A DNA stretch of 9,621 nucleotides, from positions 1 to 9,621 of the forward strand of contig JAOUJR010000045.1 of assembly GCA_029883145.1 (NCBI GenBank), given 5' to 3'. The translations under genes and the position numbers were made by a program. Below, piece by piece: positions 1 through 7,320 of this stretch. Origin of the DNA: Nitrospirota bacterium (GTDB lineage: Bacteria; Nitrospirota; Thermodesulfovibrionia; Thermodesulfovibrionales; SM23-35). The first letter of the stretch is position 1. Each line of letters begins with the position of its first letter. Under the pieces are notes generated by a model. That model did no database searches. It saw nothing but the letters and a program-made list of their open reading frames with translations, and had not been told where the DNA came from.

Positions 1-2
1 TC

Positions 3-1709
3 TCACTCGAAAAGGTTAATCTCTCCTCAAGCCCAGCAGACTCTTCCACTCCCAATATTGCTATTGACCCAAAAGGAAGAATTCTGGTTTTGTGGTGTGA
101 AATGGATTGGCCATTGGTAGGGATTGCTGATGTGTTGTATGTCACTCAGGAAAACGGGTTATGGTCTGAGATCAAAGAAACCATTTCTCAGCTCTATGAC
201 GCCAGGAATCCCCATTTATATGCCGACCCAAACGGCAAATTTCATCTAACCTATGATGATGGAAAGACTGATACAAGTAGAGACATATTTTACAGAAGTT
301 TTTCTTTCGAAGACGGCTATTGGTCAAATATCCAAAGGGTGTGCTTGAATGATTTGAACTCTTCAAATCCAAGAATAGCAGTAAACGAAGAGGGGAAAAT
401 TTATGTGATGTGGACTCAACAAATCGGACAGGCTGAATATACTAGGATTGTGATGAATTCAAAAGATGAAGAAGAAATGTGGCCTGAAACCTTTGAAGAC
501 GTTTCAAGAAATAATAACTCTTCGGCGGTTTATCCCTGCTTTGGAGTAAGGAACAAGGACATATACGCCTCCTGGTTGGACAATCGGAATGGAGTGTGGG
601 ACATATTTTACAGCGAAAAAATCCAGGACGAGTGGAATCTCCCAACTCAAATCAATAGGTCCGGAGAAAAATATTGGCCCTCTTTAGCCCTGGACAGAGA
701 GGACAATGTCCACATCATCTATAGTACGAAAGAAGGAAATATCTTTTACGTAAAAAGAGTAAGCGGGATATGGAGTTCTCCCCTCTTGATTTCAACAGGT
801 TTTCGTCCTGCGTGCATTCCTTGTTTGAAACTTTTTAAAAATAATACGCTCCACGCTGTTTGGATCCAGGAGACAGATTCAGGCGTCTCGATTTTTTATG
901 GAAGAGGGACTTCCAACGGCCAGTGGTTGGAGCCCATTCAAATTTCGGTCGGAAATGAGGCTGACAAGCCAAGTATAGAATTGGACGATAGTGGAAACGC
1001 CCATATAGTCTGGGAAGACACTGGCATAAACAACAAAAAGGACATCTTCTATACTGTAGTAACTCCATTTGGATTAAAACCAACGGCTGTCTTTTCTCCA
1101 TCTAAAGACTCCGGTATCGTTCCTTTTACAGTCTATTTTGATGCTTCTGGATCAGCCCCTGGAGAAGGTGTGATTCGTTCCTATTGCTGGGATTTTGGCG
1201 ACGGCTCCGAAATAGAGGAAGGCCGTCAAATTTCTCACACCTTCGAGCAAGCTGGAATTTTTTCTGTGAAACTGTATGTGACAAATAGCCAATTATTAGT
1301 AGCATCTTACGAAAAGGAAATTCAAATCTTGTCAGGGCCCTTTCCGCCTACTGACATTGTGGTTAAAAAAACACAGGAGGGAGGGCTGTTTTACAGAGAA
1401 AAAATTAACGCCATTTCCTGGAAGGAAAATCCCGAGAACAAAGGGCAAGTCTCAATTTCTCATTACAATGTCTATAGGAAGTTTAAAAACCGGGAAAATT
1501 CTGAATTCGAAAAAATCGGACAAGTCAGCGGTATGACCTATAAATACGGCGACAGAGATTTTGTCTCTCCCGAAGACAGAGATAAATTCGTTTATGCGCT
1601 CTCAGCAGTCGACGACAAAGGAAGGGAAGGTCCGTTGGGATTTGCCCTTTATCCTGAAGAGCATTCGGAAATAAAAGCCTTTAAATCTACGAGAAAAGAA
1701 ATCAAATGA
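3..1709 (+). CDS. Secreted repeat protein: beta-propeller-like repeats + PKD + FnIII-like domain (5' partial)
   Basis: The frame is open to the left edge, so the start lies outside the window; a TTG at 90 is only an internal codon. Numbering from that TTG as residue 1, repeats of the form P-x-I-A-V-D-x-x-G-x-I-x-V-x-W...D-I-F-Y recur seven times. One lies just before residue 1; the others are near 41-70, 94-110, 149-175, 197-222, 240-271 and 294-322. This resembles the sialidase/BNR-type blades of beta-propellers. A PKD domain follows at about 331-414, with the hallmark WDFGDGSE (367-374) and HTFEQAGIFSVKLYV (383-397). A fibronectin III-like domain follows at about 417-518 (HYNVYRK, VYALSAVDDKG). 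The C-terminal tail is polar, with no membrane anchor or sorting signal visible. Such proteins are normally exported and bind glycans or proteins; no catalytic residues are evident, so the function is unassigned. No terminator is seen after the TGA. Confidence 0.85.
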   Translation, partial: SLEKVNLSSSPADSSTPNIAIDPKGRILVLWCEMDWPLVGIADVLYVTQENGLWSEIKETISQLYDARNPHLYADPNGKFHLTYDDGKTDTSRDIFYRSFSFEDGYWSNIQRVCLNDLNSSNPRIAVNEEGKIYVMWTQQIGQAEYTRIVMNSKDEEEMWPETFEDVSRNNNSSAVYPCFGVRNKDIYASWLDNRNGVWDIFYSEKIQDEWNLPTQINRSGEKYWPSLALDREDNVHIIYSTKEGNIFYVKRVSGIWSSPLLISTGFRPACIPCLKLFKNNTLHAVWIQETDSGVSIFYGRGTSNGQWLEPIQISVGNEADKPSIELDDSGNAHIVWEDTGINNKKDIFYTVVTPFGLKPTAVFSPSKDSGIVPFTVYFDASGSAPGEGVIRSYCWDFGDGSEIEEGRQISHTFEQAGIFSVKLYVTNSQLLVASYEKEIQILSGPFPPTDIVVKKTQEGGLFYREKINAISWKENPENKGQVSISHYNVYRKFKNRENSEFEKIGQVSGMTYKYGDRDFVSPEDRDKFVYALSAVDDKGREGPLGFALYPEEHSEIKAFKSTRKEIK

Positions 1710-1798
1710 ATGATGATGGCCTTATGCCTGCCCCAATGGGGAAAAAATCAAAAAAATTGTTTGAACAGGAAGGGATGTTCTTATCATAACCTTCACGT

Positions 1799-1827
1799 TT
1801 GACGCCGCTGCTTTCCTTTGTTATAGT
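1799..1827 (+). promoter_or_regulatory. Sigma-70-type promoter upstream of the GT2 remnant
   Basis: TTGACG (1799-1804), a 17-nt spacer, then TATAGT (1822-1827): five of six consensus matches in each box. The ATG of the truncated GT2 gene lies only 15 nt after the -10 box, so the predicted transcript has a very short leader. The promoter appears intact although its gene is broken. Confidence 0.6.
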
Positions 1828-1841
1828 AGAAAAAAGAAAAA

Positions 1842-1991
1842 ATGGGGACCGAAAGATCAAATTCATTAATCGTAATTCCCACATACAATGAGAAAGAAAA
1901 CATCGAAAACCTGATTCATCTTCTACTTGAAATTGAATCGAAACCTGATATTCTTGTGGTTGATGATAATTCTCCAGATGGAAGCTGTTGA
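1842..1991 (+). pseudogene. Truncated GT2 polyprenyl-phosphate sugar synthase (N-terminal remnant, 49 codons)
   Basis: The ATG at 1842 opens 49 codons ending in TGA (1989-1991). The peptide has the N-terminal signature of DPM1-type GT2 enzymes: VIPTYNEKENI (residues 11-21) and ILVVDDNSPDGS (37-48). These match the intact gene at 8672-9424 (VILPTFNEKENI, IIVVDDDSPDGT). The family normally runs to about 230-250 residues; here everything after the SPDG motif is missing, including the DxD-like and TSGF motifs. Reading past the stop by dropping one T in TGTTGA adds only E-I-L-D before another stop, so a single frameshift does not restore the gene. Only about 100 nt separate the remnant from the 3' end of the convergent GT-C gene, so most of the gene has been deleted. 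A short peptide could still be made, because the promoter just upstream looks good, but it would lack the catalytic parts. Confidence 0.8.
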
Positions 1992-2040
1992 GATATTGGA
2001 TTAAATCTACCCCCAAAAATAAAACCCCTTGAAATCCATA

Positions 2041-2066
2041 ATTCAGTATGACCTGAATGATTCAGT
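2041..2066. repeat. ATTCAG repeat cluster with a CTGAAT-G-ATTCAG palindrome
   Basis: ATTCAGTATG (2041-2050) is repeated as ATTCAGTGTG (2060-2069, nine of ten identical). An inverted copy between them makes a perfect palindrome, CTGAAT (2053-2058), G, ATTCAG (2060-2065). It lies about 25 nt past the stop of the minus-strand GT-C gene and beside the GT2 deletion. It could be a weak hairpin at the 3' end of that transcript or a rearrangement scar. No GC-rich stem plus U-tract is present, so it is not a classical terminator. Confidence 0.4.
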
Positions 2067-2089
2067 GTGTTCCAAACAATTTGTAAAGT

Positions 2090-4537
2090 CTATTTTATTT
2101 CAATTTTATCCAAAAGGGCTGATGTCTTCCAATTATGAGCGAACCTAAACGGAAGATGATATTTGAATTTTAAAGTGATGATATTGCTTCTCTTTTTGAA
2201 ATGGGGAGCCTTTATTTCAAACTCAACAACATTTTCTCCATCTTCTAATCTTTTCTCCATAAGATATAGATGGTTGACATATATTTTGACTTCTTGAAAA
2301 TAGACTCCATACCAGTATGGATGAGAGAATTGAAAGGGGGAGAAGAGATAAACCTTAATCCTATGTTTTTCCCCTATAGCTTGGTTTATCTCAAACTTAA
2401 CCTCTTTCTCACACACTCTCATCTTTTTGCCATTAGCCTTTGCCATCGGACCAAACCCTGACAAATAAACAATCCTTTGCCTTCTCTCTTCAAGCGCCTC
2501 TAGTAAAGGTAAGCATGTGAGCGTCTGAATTGTGGCTGGGATTCGAGTGCCTCTATAATCCAAAGAATACCTTAATAGAAAGGCATTTCGCCTCGGAAAA
2601 GGAATCCTTAAAATTAACTCTTTTTCGTCTGAAACAAATCCCCTCACGAATGAACTGTAACCTGGAATCTCAAGGTGAAGCCTAAATCCAGAAGAATCCG
2701 AAAGAACCTTATTCTTGAAAGTCAGGAAAAGGTATCCTTTTGAATATTCAATATTTACCAACTCCAATTCTGGAATCTGCTCTGGAATGGGCGTCTCAAT
2801 GGCCCAAGGAAAGATTTGACTAGATGTGTCATAAATCAACCAACAGAAATCGCCTATCTTCTCCTTATTTGCTCTTACATTAAAACTGTTTAAAAAATCA
2901 ATCAAATTATTAGCCTTATCAAAGTAACGATCTAAATTATTATCAATAAGATGTAAAAATTCTTTATATCTTACTGCATAAGAACCAATTTCTTTAAAAA
3001 AGACAAAATTGTTGTTCTCGCCTCTATTAAAATACCACAATTTATAGGGGAGATAATGTTCATGAGGATAAGAATAGCCTATTACTTTCTCCCCAGACAA
3101 ACCAGTAATAAGAATCGCTAGCCAAAAGTCACTTGTCCAATATTTTTGTCCAGTTGTTTCCATGGAGTGTATTATATTTTTTAAATTAAAATGAGCTTTT
3201 TTGACTAGTAAGTAACTCGTATAAGTTCCCTTTATATTACTAAGAAAAATTGTCAAAAACAAAATAAACATAACCATATACTTAATTTTTCTTCTTATTA
3301 AATTGAAAATTGCAACCAACAAGAATGGGAGGGCAAAATAAAGTGGATATAAGTAACGAATCGTCGTGACCTCAGCAGAGAATTTTGAAAAAACGTAAAA
3401 TAAAAGAAAAACGAAAAAAAATATTACAAAAATATTTTCATGCAAAAATTTTCTCTTCTCTAAGGAAAGATAAATTAGCCCTATAATCCCTAAGAAAATG
3501 AGAAAAATGTAGATATAATTGAAAAATGTTTTTTCTGTAGAAATAAGAAATATTATATTAACTATAATTTCCTTAATCTTTCCCCAAGAAACTCTTTGTA
3601 TTTTTGTGCCTGAAAACAAATAGTGAAATGTACTGAGATTAAAAAATATTTCATTTAAAATGACAGGAAAGTTCCCAATAAAGAAATAAATTATTAATTT
3701 AAGATATTTCTTCAAAATAAATCTAAATTTTAGGACGATAAAAATAGACGCGCATATTGAAAAATAGACTGTGATGGGGTGAATCCAAAAAGACAATCCT
3801 AAACAAAAACCTAATAAAGGAATTAAATTATCTTTATCCTTTTTATAAACAAGAAAGGATAAATACATTGAAAGACTGCCTAATAAAAGTACTAAAGATA
3901 AATTAGAACCAACAAAGAAACTTACAGATAATAAATTCCCTATCGGCAAACAGTAAAATAAAGATAAAACTAGAGATAAATTATAAGATGAAAAAATGTC
4001 TTTAAAAAAAAGGAATTGGATTACGATGAAGCCTAAATAGAAAATGAAGTATGAGAACACAATTACAAAAATTGAGTATCCGAATATTTTAAACATTAAT
4101 GCATAAATATGGTGGGCAAAGGTCCCTAAATAAGCCACGTCGTAATGATAAACTGGTGGAAGCTTCCCTTCAGAGATATGTTTGGCCACTAAGGAAGAAA
4201 TGGCATCATCGCTAGTCAATAAACCAAAATTATAGATAAGAAAAGGAATACGTACAGCCGTAGCAATCAGAATAACAATGATTAAGGCGAAAATTGTCTT
4301 GTCGAATCTTATCCGAAGGGATATTTTTCTTTGCCTAAATCTGAATATAATTCGAATGATAGTGATTATAATGAGTGGTATGAGAGCTATTGGATAAGAC
4401 AGATTTACCGTTCTAAATGAAGGGAAATTATCTTTGAACCATAAAAATAAAAAGGCTAAATAGAAAATTATCTGTGAATATTTTAAAATTTTAGATAATT
4501 TATCTCGCACAATCACCTTCGAGACTTGAGCCTTCAA
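2090..4537 (-). CDS. GT-C superfamily membrane glycosyltransferase (GT39/RgtA-D-like) with C-terminal beta-rich module
   Basis: An 815-residue protein with about a dozen hydrophobic segments in residues 21-435, followed by a soluble part of about 380 residues. The first large loop carries the acidic pair expected for a GT-C active site (TSDDA, 108-112), followed by KHISEGKLPP (119-128). RYLYPLY (394-400) near the last helices is also typical of PMT_2/RgtA-D-like enzymes. The family transfers a sugar from a polyprenyl-phosphate donor to an acceptor outside the cytoplasmic membrane. The soluble region includes HEH (492-494), RIPFPR (644-649), YLSG (691-694), MRVCEK (706-711) and HPYWYG (739-744), all except HEH shared with the divergent paralogue. 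The start is uncertain: TTG 4537 follows an in-frame stop and lacks a good Shine-Dalgarno, while GTG at 4510 has AAGG five bases upstream. The DNA is markedly more AT-rich than its paralogue in homologous stretches. Donor, linkage and acceptor cannot be read from the sequence. Confidence 0.8.
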   Translation of the reverse strand: MKAQVSKVIVRDKLSKILKYSQIIFYLAFLFLWFKDNFPSFRTVNLSYPIALIPLIIITIIRIIFRFRQRKISLRIRFDKTIFALIIVILIATAVRIPFLIYNFGLLTSDDAISSLVAKHISEGKLPPVYHYDVAYLGTFAHHIYALMFKIFGYSIFVIVFSYFIFYLGFIVIQFLFFKDIFSSYNLSLVLSLFYCLPIGNLLSVSFFVGSNLSLVLLLGSLSMYLSFLVYKKDKDNLIPLLGFCLGLSFWIHPITVYFSICASIFIVLKFRFILKKYLKLIIYFFIGNFPVILNEIFFNLSTFHYLFSGTKIQRVSWGKIKEIIVNIIFLISTEKTFFNYIYIFLIFLGIIGLIYLSLEKRKFLHENIFVIFFFVFLLFYVFSKFSAEVTTIRYLYPLYFALPFLLVAIFNLIRRKIKYMVMFILFLTIFLSNIKGTYTSYLLVKKAHFNLKNIIHSMETTGQKYWTSDFWLAILITGLSGEKVIGYSYPHEHYLPYKLWYFNRGENNNFVFFKEIGSYAVRYKEFLHLIDNNLDRYFDKANNLIDFLNSFNVRANKEKIGDFCWLIYDTSSQIFPWAIETPIPEQIPELELVNIEYSKGYLFLTFKNKVLSDSSGFRLHLEIPGYSSFVRGFVSDEKELILRIPFPRRNAFLLRYSLDYRGTRIPATIQTLTCLPLLEALEERRQRIVYLSGFGPMAKANGKKMRVCEKEVKFEINQAIGEKHRIKVYLFSPFQFSHPYWYGVYFQEVKIYVNHLYLMEKRLEDGENVVEFEIKAPHFKKRSNIITLKFKYHLPFRFAHNWKTSALLDKIEIK

Positions 4538-4610
4538 AACAAAAGTAAATTCTCATCACCCACAAGAAAATGAAAGTCAAAGTGATGGCGGCATATTCTT
4601 GAATGGACGT

Positions 4611-4639
4611 AGTTTAAGGCAAAAAGGAATGTGTGTCAA
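4611..4639 (-). promoter_or_regulatory. Minus-strand promoter for the leftward GT-C gene
   Basis: Read on the minus strand: TTGACA (4639-4634), a 17-nt spacer, TAAACT (4616-4611). The -35 box is perfect and the -10 box matches four of six. Transcription would start near 4604 and give a leader of roughly 65 nt before TTG 4537. Confidence 0.5.
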
Positions 4640-4645
4640 CGTAGC

Positions 4646-4673
4646 TTGACATCAAGTCTTTTTATTATATATT
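4646..4673 (+). promoter_or_regulatory. Plus-strand promoter for the rightward GT-C gene
   Basis: TTGACA (4646-4651), a 16-nt spacer, TATATT (4668-4673; five of six). The -35 box is separated by only six bases from the -35 box of the opposing promoter. Together they form the inverted arrangement TGTCAA-CGTAGC-TTGACA (4634-4651). One factor bound here could affect both genes. The near repeats TGACATCAAG (4647-4656) and TGTCATCAAG (4714-4723) lie downstream and may be chance. Confidence 0.6.
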
Positions 4674-4690
4674 AATCCTAAAAGTATCAG

Positions 4691-4813
4691 ATGCAAATGT
4701 GGAGAAAACTGACTGTCATCAAGAAGACACTTCTAAAATGTTCTAACTGCTCTTCCCAAGATGTGCCAGTCGTCGAAGGAAAAAGAGGCAGCTTTGAACC
4801 AAAAAATATTTAA
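4691..4813 (+). CDS. Possible 40-residue leader ORF with a CxxC motif (doubtful)
   Basis: The ATG at 4691 (a second ATG at 4697) opens 40 codons ending at TAA 4811-4813. The ORF overlaps the first part of the rightward GT-C gene in another frame. The peptide is basic and contains KCSNCSSQDV, which looks like one knuckle of a zinc ribbon, but the second Cys pair is missing. It is the first ORF after the plus-strand promoter, 18 nt past the -10 box, and has no clear Shine-Dalgarno. It could be a leader peptide, a decayed zinc-ribbon gene or a chance ORF. The last is quite possible at this length. Confidence 0.2.
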   Translation: MQMWRKLTVIKKTLLKCSNCSSQDVPVVEGKRGSFEPKNI

Positions 4814-7163
4814 GGTCTTAAATTTTCTCTTGTTATTTTTCTATGTTTGTTTGGTGTTTCTATGGTTCAAAGACAATATTCATCCTCTAAAAAAGATCCA
4901 TATCAGTTATCTCATTCCCCTTGTGCCTTTGATAGGAATTCTTCTCATCCAATTTATTTTTAGAATAAAGTATAAGAGAATAAACATACGCTTTAGAATA
5001 AATAAAGCCTTCTGCGCAGTACTCATTCTTATTCTTCTAGCTCTTGCATTTCGCATTCCCTCTCTTGCACATAGCTTTGGTTTGATGACGAGTGACGATG
5101 CCATTCCTGCCTTAATGGCCAAGCACATTTCTGAAGGAAAGTTGCCGCCGATTTACTACTATGGACAGCTTTATATGGGTTCTTTTTCCCAGCATATATT
5201 CGCCCTCATGTTTGTCATTTTTGGTTATTCAATCTTCCTTCTAAAATTTATAACCCTTCTCTTTTTCCTTGCTTTTATAGCTACTCAGTTCATCTTGATG
5301 AAAGAAATGTTTTCATTTCGCTTTTCTTTTATCATTTCTCTTTTTTACTGCTTACCCATCGGTCACCTGATTCCTGTTACCTTTGACAACACAGGGGCTT
5401 TTTCTTTGGTTCTTTTCCTGGGGAGTTCCATTCTTTATGTCTCTTATCTGATTTACTGGAAAAATAAGGAAAATTTAACTCCATTTTTGGGCTTTCTGAT
5501 GGGAATTTCTTTTTGGACTCACCAAATATCCGTCTGTTTTATTTTGACTTCTTTCGTAATCTTATTATTCAAATATAAACTCCGCATGAAAAAATATTTT
5601 AGTTTTTTTTCCTTTTTCTTAATCGGATGCTTTCCTCTCTTGATGGTTGAGATATATGAAAAGTTTCCATTATTAAAATTTCTCATACCGGGAAAGATCG
5701 AATTAGCCATTTGGGAAAAGCTGAAAACAACAATCAGATTAACCCTTTCTCTTGTTTCCCTTGAAACTCATCCCTCAAGAATCTTTTTCCTTGTTTTTAT
5801 TCTGTTGGGATTCTTGACCTTATTATATTTCTCCATCAGGGAAAGGAAGCTTTTGCCTCAAAGCATGTATAGTATTTTTTTCACAATTTTTTTTATGGTT
5901 TATCTATTTTCTGGCTTTAGCAATATTCCAGTAAATAGGTATTTATACCCGTTATACTACTGTTTGCCTGTACTCTTGGTATCGCCTTTCATATTTATAA
6001 AATCAAGAAAAAAACTTTTGCTCTCTTTTTTATTAATATTGATCCTTTTATTTCCTTATAACTTGAAACAGAGTTATCTAGGCTATCTAAAGAATAGAGA
6101 TGTGCATTTATTCCTTAATCGGGTTTTAGCATCGATGAAGGAGACTGGGAAGCAGTGCTGGCGCGGCGATTATTGGACCGCCTATCTCATCACTGCTTTG
6201 AGCAAAGAAAATATTATCGTCGACTCCTATACTGTCAACAGATATTACCCTTATACACTCTTGTACTACAACGAAAGTCAAAGTGAAAACTATATTTTTC
6301 TTAGAGGTCCAGGAAATGTTGAAAGAGATCGTGCTGAGAGGCTCATTGATCTGCTGGATACTCTCAACATAGACTTCAAGGAGGAAAAAGTAGGAGATGC
6401 CTGGCTCATTTATGATGTGAAATATCCGGTTTTAAGAAGAACTTTCAGTGCTTCTATCCCTTTCAAAATTCCCAATCTAGTTTTGAGTCAGGTTTCGAGT
6501 TCAAGAGGATATCTTAATCTGTATTTTGAAAAGAAAGAGATAGGAAAAGGTCTTGAATATAGAATAACCGTGGATATACCAGGATACAGCTCTGTCTCAA
6601 GAAGAATTATGTTGGATAATAGAGAGATACACGTGCGGATTCCTTTCCCGAGGAAAAAGTCTTTCAAAATAAGATATTATCTGGAGTATGAACGCTTAAA
6701 GATTAACTCGACCATTCGGGAACTCTCCTATTCTCCCTCAGATGATGAACTTGAAGGCAGAAGAGCAAATATTATCTATTTATCCGGTGTTCGTCCAGCA
6801 GTCGATATTCAAGGCACACGGATGAGAGTCTGTGAGAAAGTCACAAAGATTGAGGTCAATAATATTTTTAGGGGAAGAGCACATAAAATTCAGCTTTATC
6901 TTTATTCTCCTTTTGAATTTTTTCATCCTTATTGGTATGGGGAGAATTATCAGACAGTAAGAATTGAAATCAACGGTTCCCATCTTGCAGATAAAATATT
7001 AAAAGATGGGTACAATATGGTTGAAATTGATGGAAACAACAAAAATTGGCTTCCTGAAAAAGGGACGATCACCATCACTTTAAGATTCAAGTATCAGCTC
7101 CCTTTCAATTTCGCACCTCTCTGGATGACAGCAGTCCTATTAGAAAAAGTAAAAATTGAATGA
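4761..7163 (+). CDS. GT-C superfamily membrane glycosyltransferase (GT39/RgtA-D-like), divergent paralogue
   Basis: An 800-residue protein with about a dozen membrane segments in residues 21-435 and a soluble C-terminal part of about 365 residues. It is collinear with the protein encoded at 2090-4537 throughout; aligned by eye, roughly half of the membrane-domain residues are identical. The GT-C acidic pair is in TSDDA (110-114), followed by KHISEGKLPP (121-130), and RYLYPLY is at 393-399. YWTAYLITAL (471-480) begins the soluble part, followed by RIPFPR (626-631), YLSG (673-676), MRVCEK (688-693) and HPYWYG (722-727). The likely role is transfer of a sugar from a polyprenyl-phosphate carrier to an acceptor on the periplasmic side. 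ATG 4761 is the only ATG after the in-frame stop at 4734, but it has no evident Shine-Dalgarno. TTG at 4794 is preceded by GAGG five bases upstream and is a credible alternative that would shorten the protein by 11 residues. It has its own promoter and no clear terminator. Confidence 0.82.
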   Translation: MCQSSKEKEAALNQKIFKVLNFLLLFFYVCLVFLWFKDNIHPLKKIHISYLIPLVPLIGILLIQFIFRIKYKRINIRFRINKAFCAVLILILLALAFRIPSLAHSFGLMTSDDAIPALMAKHISEGKLPPIYYYGQLYMGSFSQHIFALMFVIFGYSIFLLKFITLLFFLAFIATQFILMKEMFSFRFSFIISLFYCLPIGHLIPVTFDNTGAFSLVLFLGSSILYVSYLIYWKNKENLTPFLGFLMGISFWTHQISVCFILTSFVILLFKYKLRMKKYFSFFSFFLIGCFPLLMVEIYEKFPLLKFLIPGKIELAIWEKLKTTIRLTLSLVSLETHPSRIFFLVFILLGFLTLLYFSIRERKLLPQSMYSIFFTIFFMVYLFSGFSNIPVNRYLYPLYYCLPVLLVSPFIFIKSRKKLLLSFLLILILLFPYNLKQSYLGYLKNRDVHLFLNRVLASMKETGKQCWRGDYWTAYLITALSKENIIVDSYTVNRYYPYTLLYYNESQSENYIFLRGPGNVERDRAERLIDLLDTLNIDFKEEKVGDAWLIYDVKYPVLRRTFSASIPFKIPNLVLSQVSSSRGYLNLYFEKKEIGKGLEYRITVDIPGYSSVSRRIMLDNREIHVRIPFPRKKSFKIRYYLEYERLKINSTIRELSYSPSDDELEGRRANIIYLSGVRPAVDIQGTRMRVCEKVTKIEVNNIFRGRAHKIQLYLYSPFEFFHPYWYGENYQTVRIEINGSHLADKILKDGYNMVEIDGNNKNWLPEKGTITITLRFKYQLPFNFAPLWMTAVLLEKVKIE

Positions 7164-7253
7164 ATTTTCGAACAGAGCAAAGGCGGTCTGGGCCTCCGTA
7201 TCAAAATAAGACATTATCACCTCACTGTGCCACAGACAAAAACGAAAAACAGT

Positions 7254-7282
7254 TTGACAACTCTCCCCTTTTATACTATAAA
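7254..7282 (+). promoter_or_regulatory. Sigma-70-type promoter of the AMIN/barrel gene
   Basis: TTGACA (7254-7259), a 17-nt spacer, TATAAA (7277-7282; five of six). It lies 39 nt before ATG 7321 in a 157-nt intergenic gap, so the downstream gene is probably its own transcription unit. This is the best promoter match in the window. Confidence 0.7.
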
Positions 7283-7314
7283 TTATCAACTAATAATCAG
7301 AAAAAATAGAAAAA

Positions 7315-7320
7315 AAGGAG
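7315..7320 (+). promoter_or_regulatory. Shine-Dalgarno AAGGAG abutting the ATG
   Basis: AAGGAG is the strongest ribosome binding site in the window, but it touches ATG 7321 with no spacer. The third codon, TTG at 7327, sits at the usual six-base distance. The site therefore favours TTG 7327 as the true start, shortening the signal peptide by two residues. Confidence 0.55.

Noticed and set aside
1730..1760. Possible intrinsic terminator (CCCC-AAT-GGGG followed by A-rich sequence)
   Set aside because: The stem is only four base pairs and the tract after it on the plus strand is A-rich, not T-rich; on the minus strand the T-tract precedes the stem.
1702..2016. 104-codon minus-strand ORF
   Set aside because: It is antisense to the GT2 remnant and its promoter; the conserved GT2 motifs on the plus strand explain this stretch better, and the minus-strand peptide shows no recognisable motif.
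2270..2461. 63-codon plus-strand ORF
   Set aside because: It lies wholly inside the minus-strand GT-C gene, in the region conserved with its paralogue.
4537..4555. 18-codon minus-strand ORF (ATG near 4555) overlapping the GT-C start
   Set aside because: Too short, with no counterpart in the paralogue's leader and no recognisable motif; probably chance.
7164..7253. Terminator after the rightward GT-C gene
   Set aside because: Only short imperfect stems (such as CTGTG-CC-ACAG) are present and none is followed by a U-tract.
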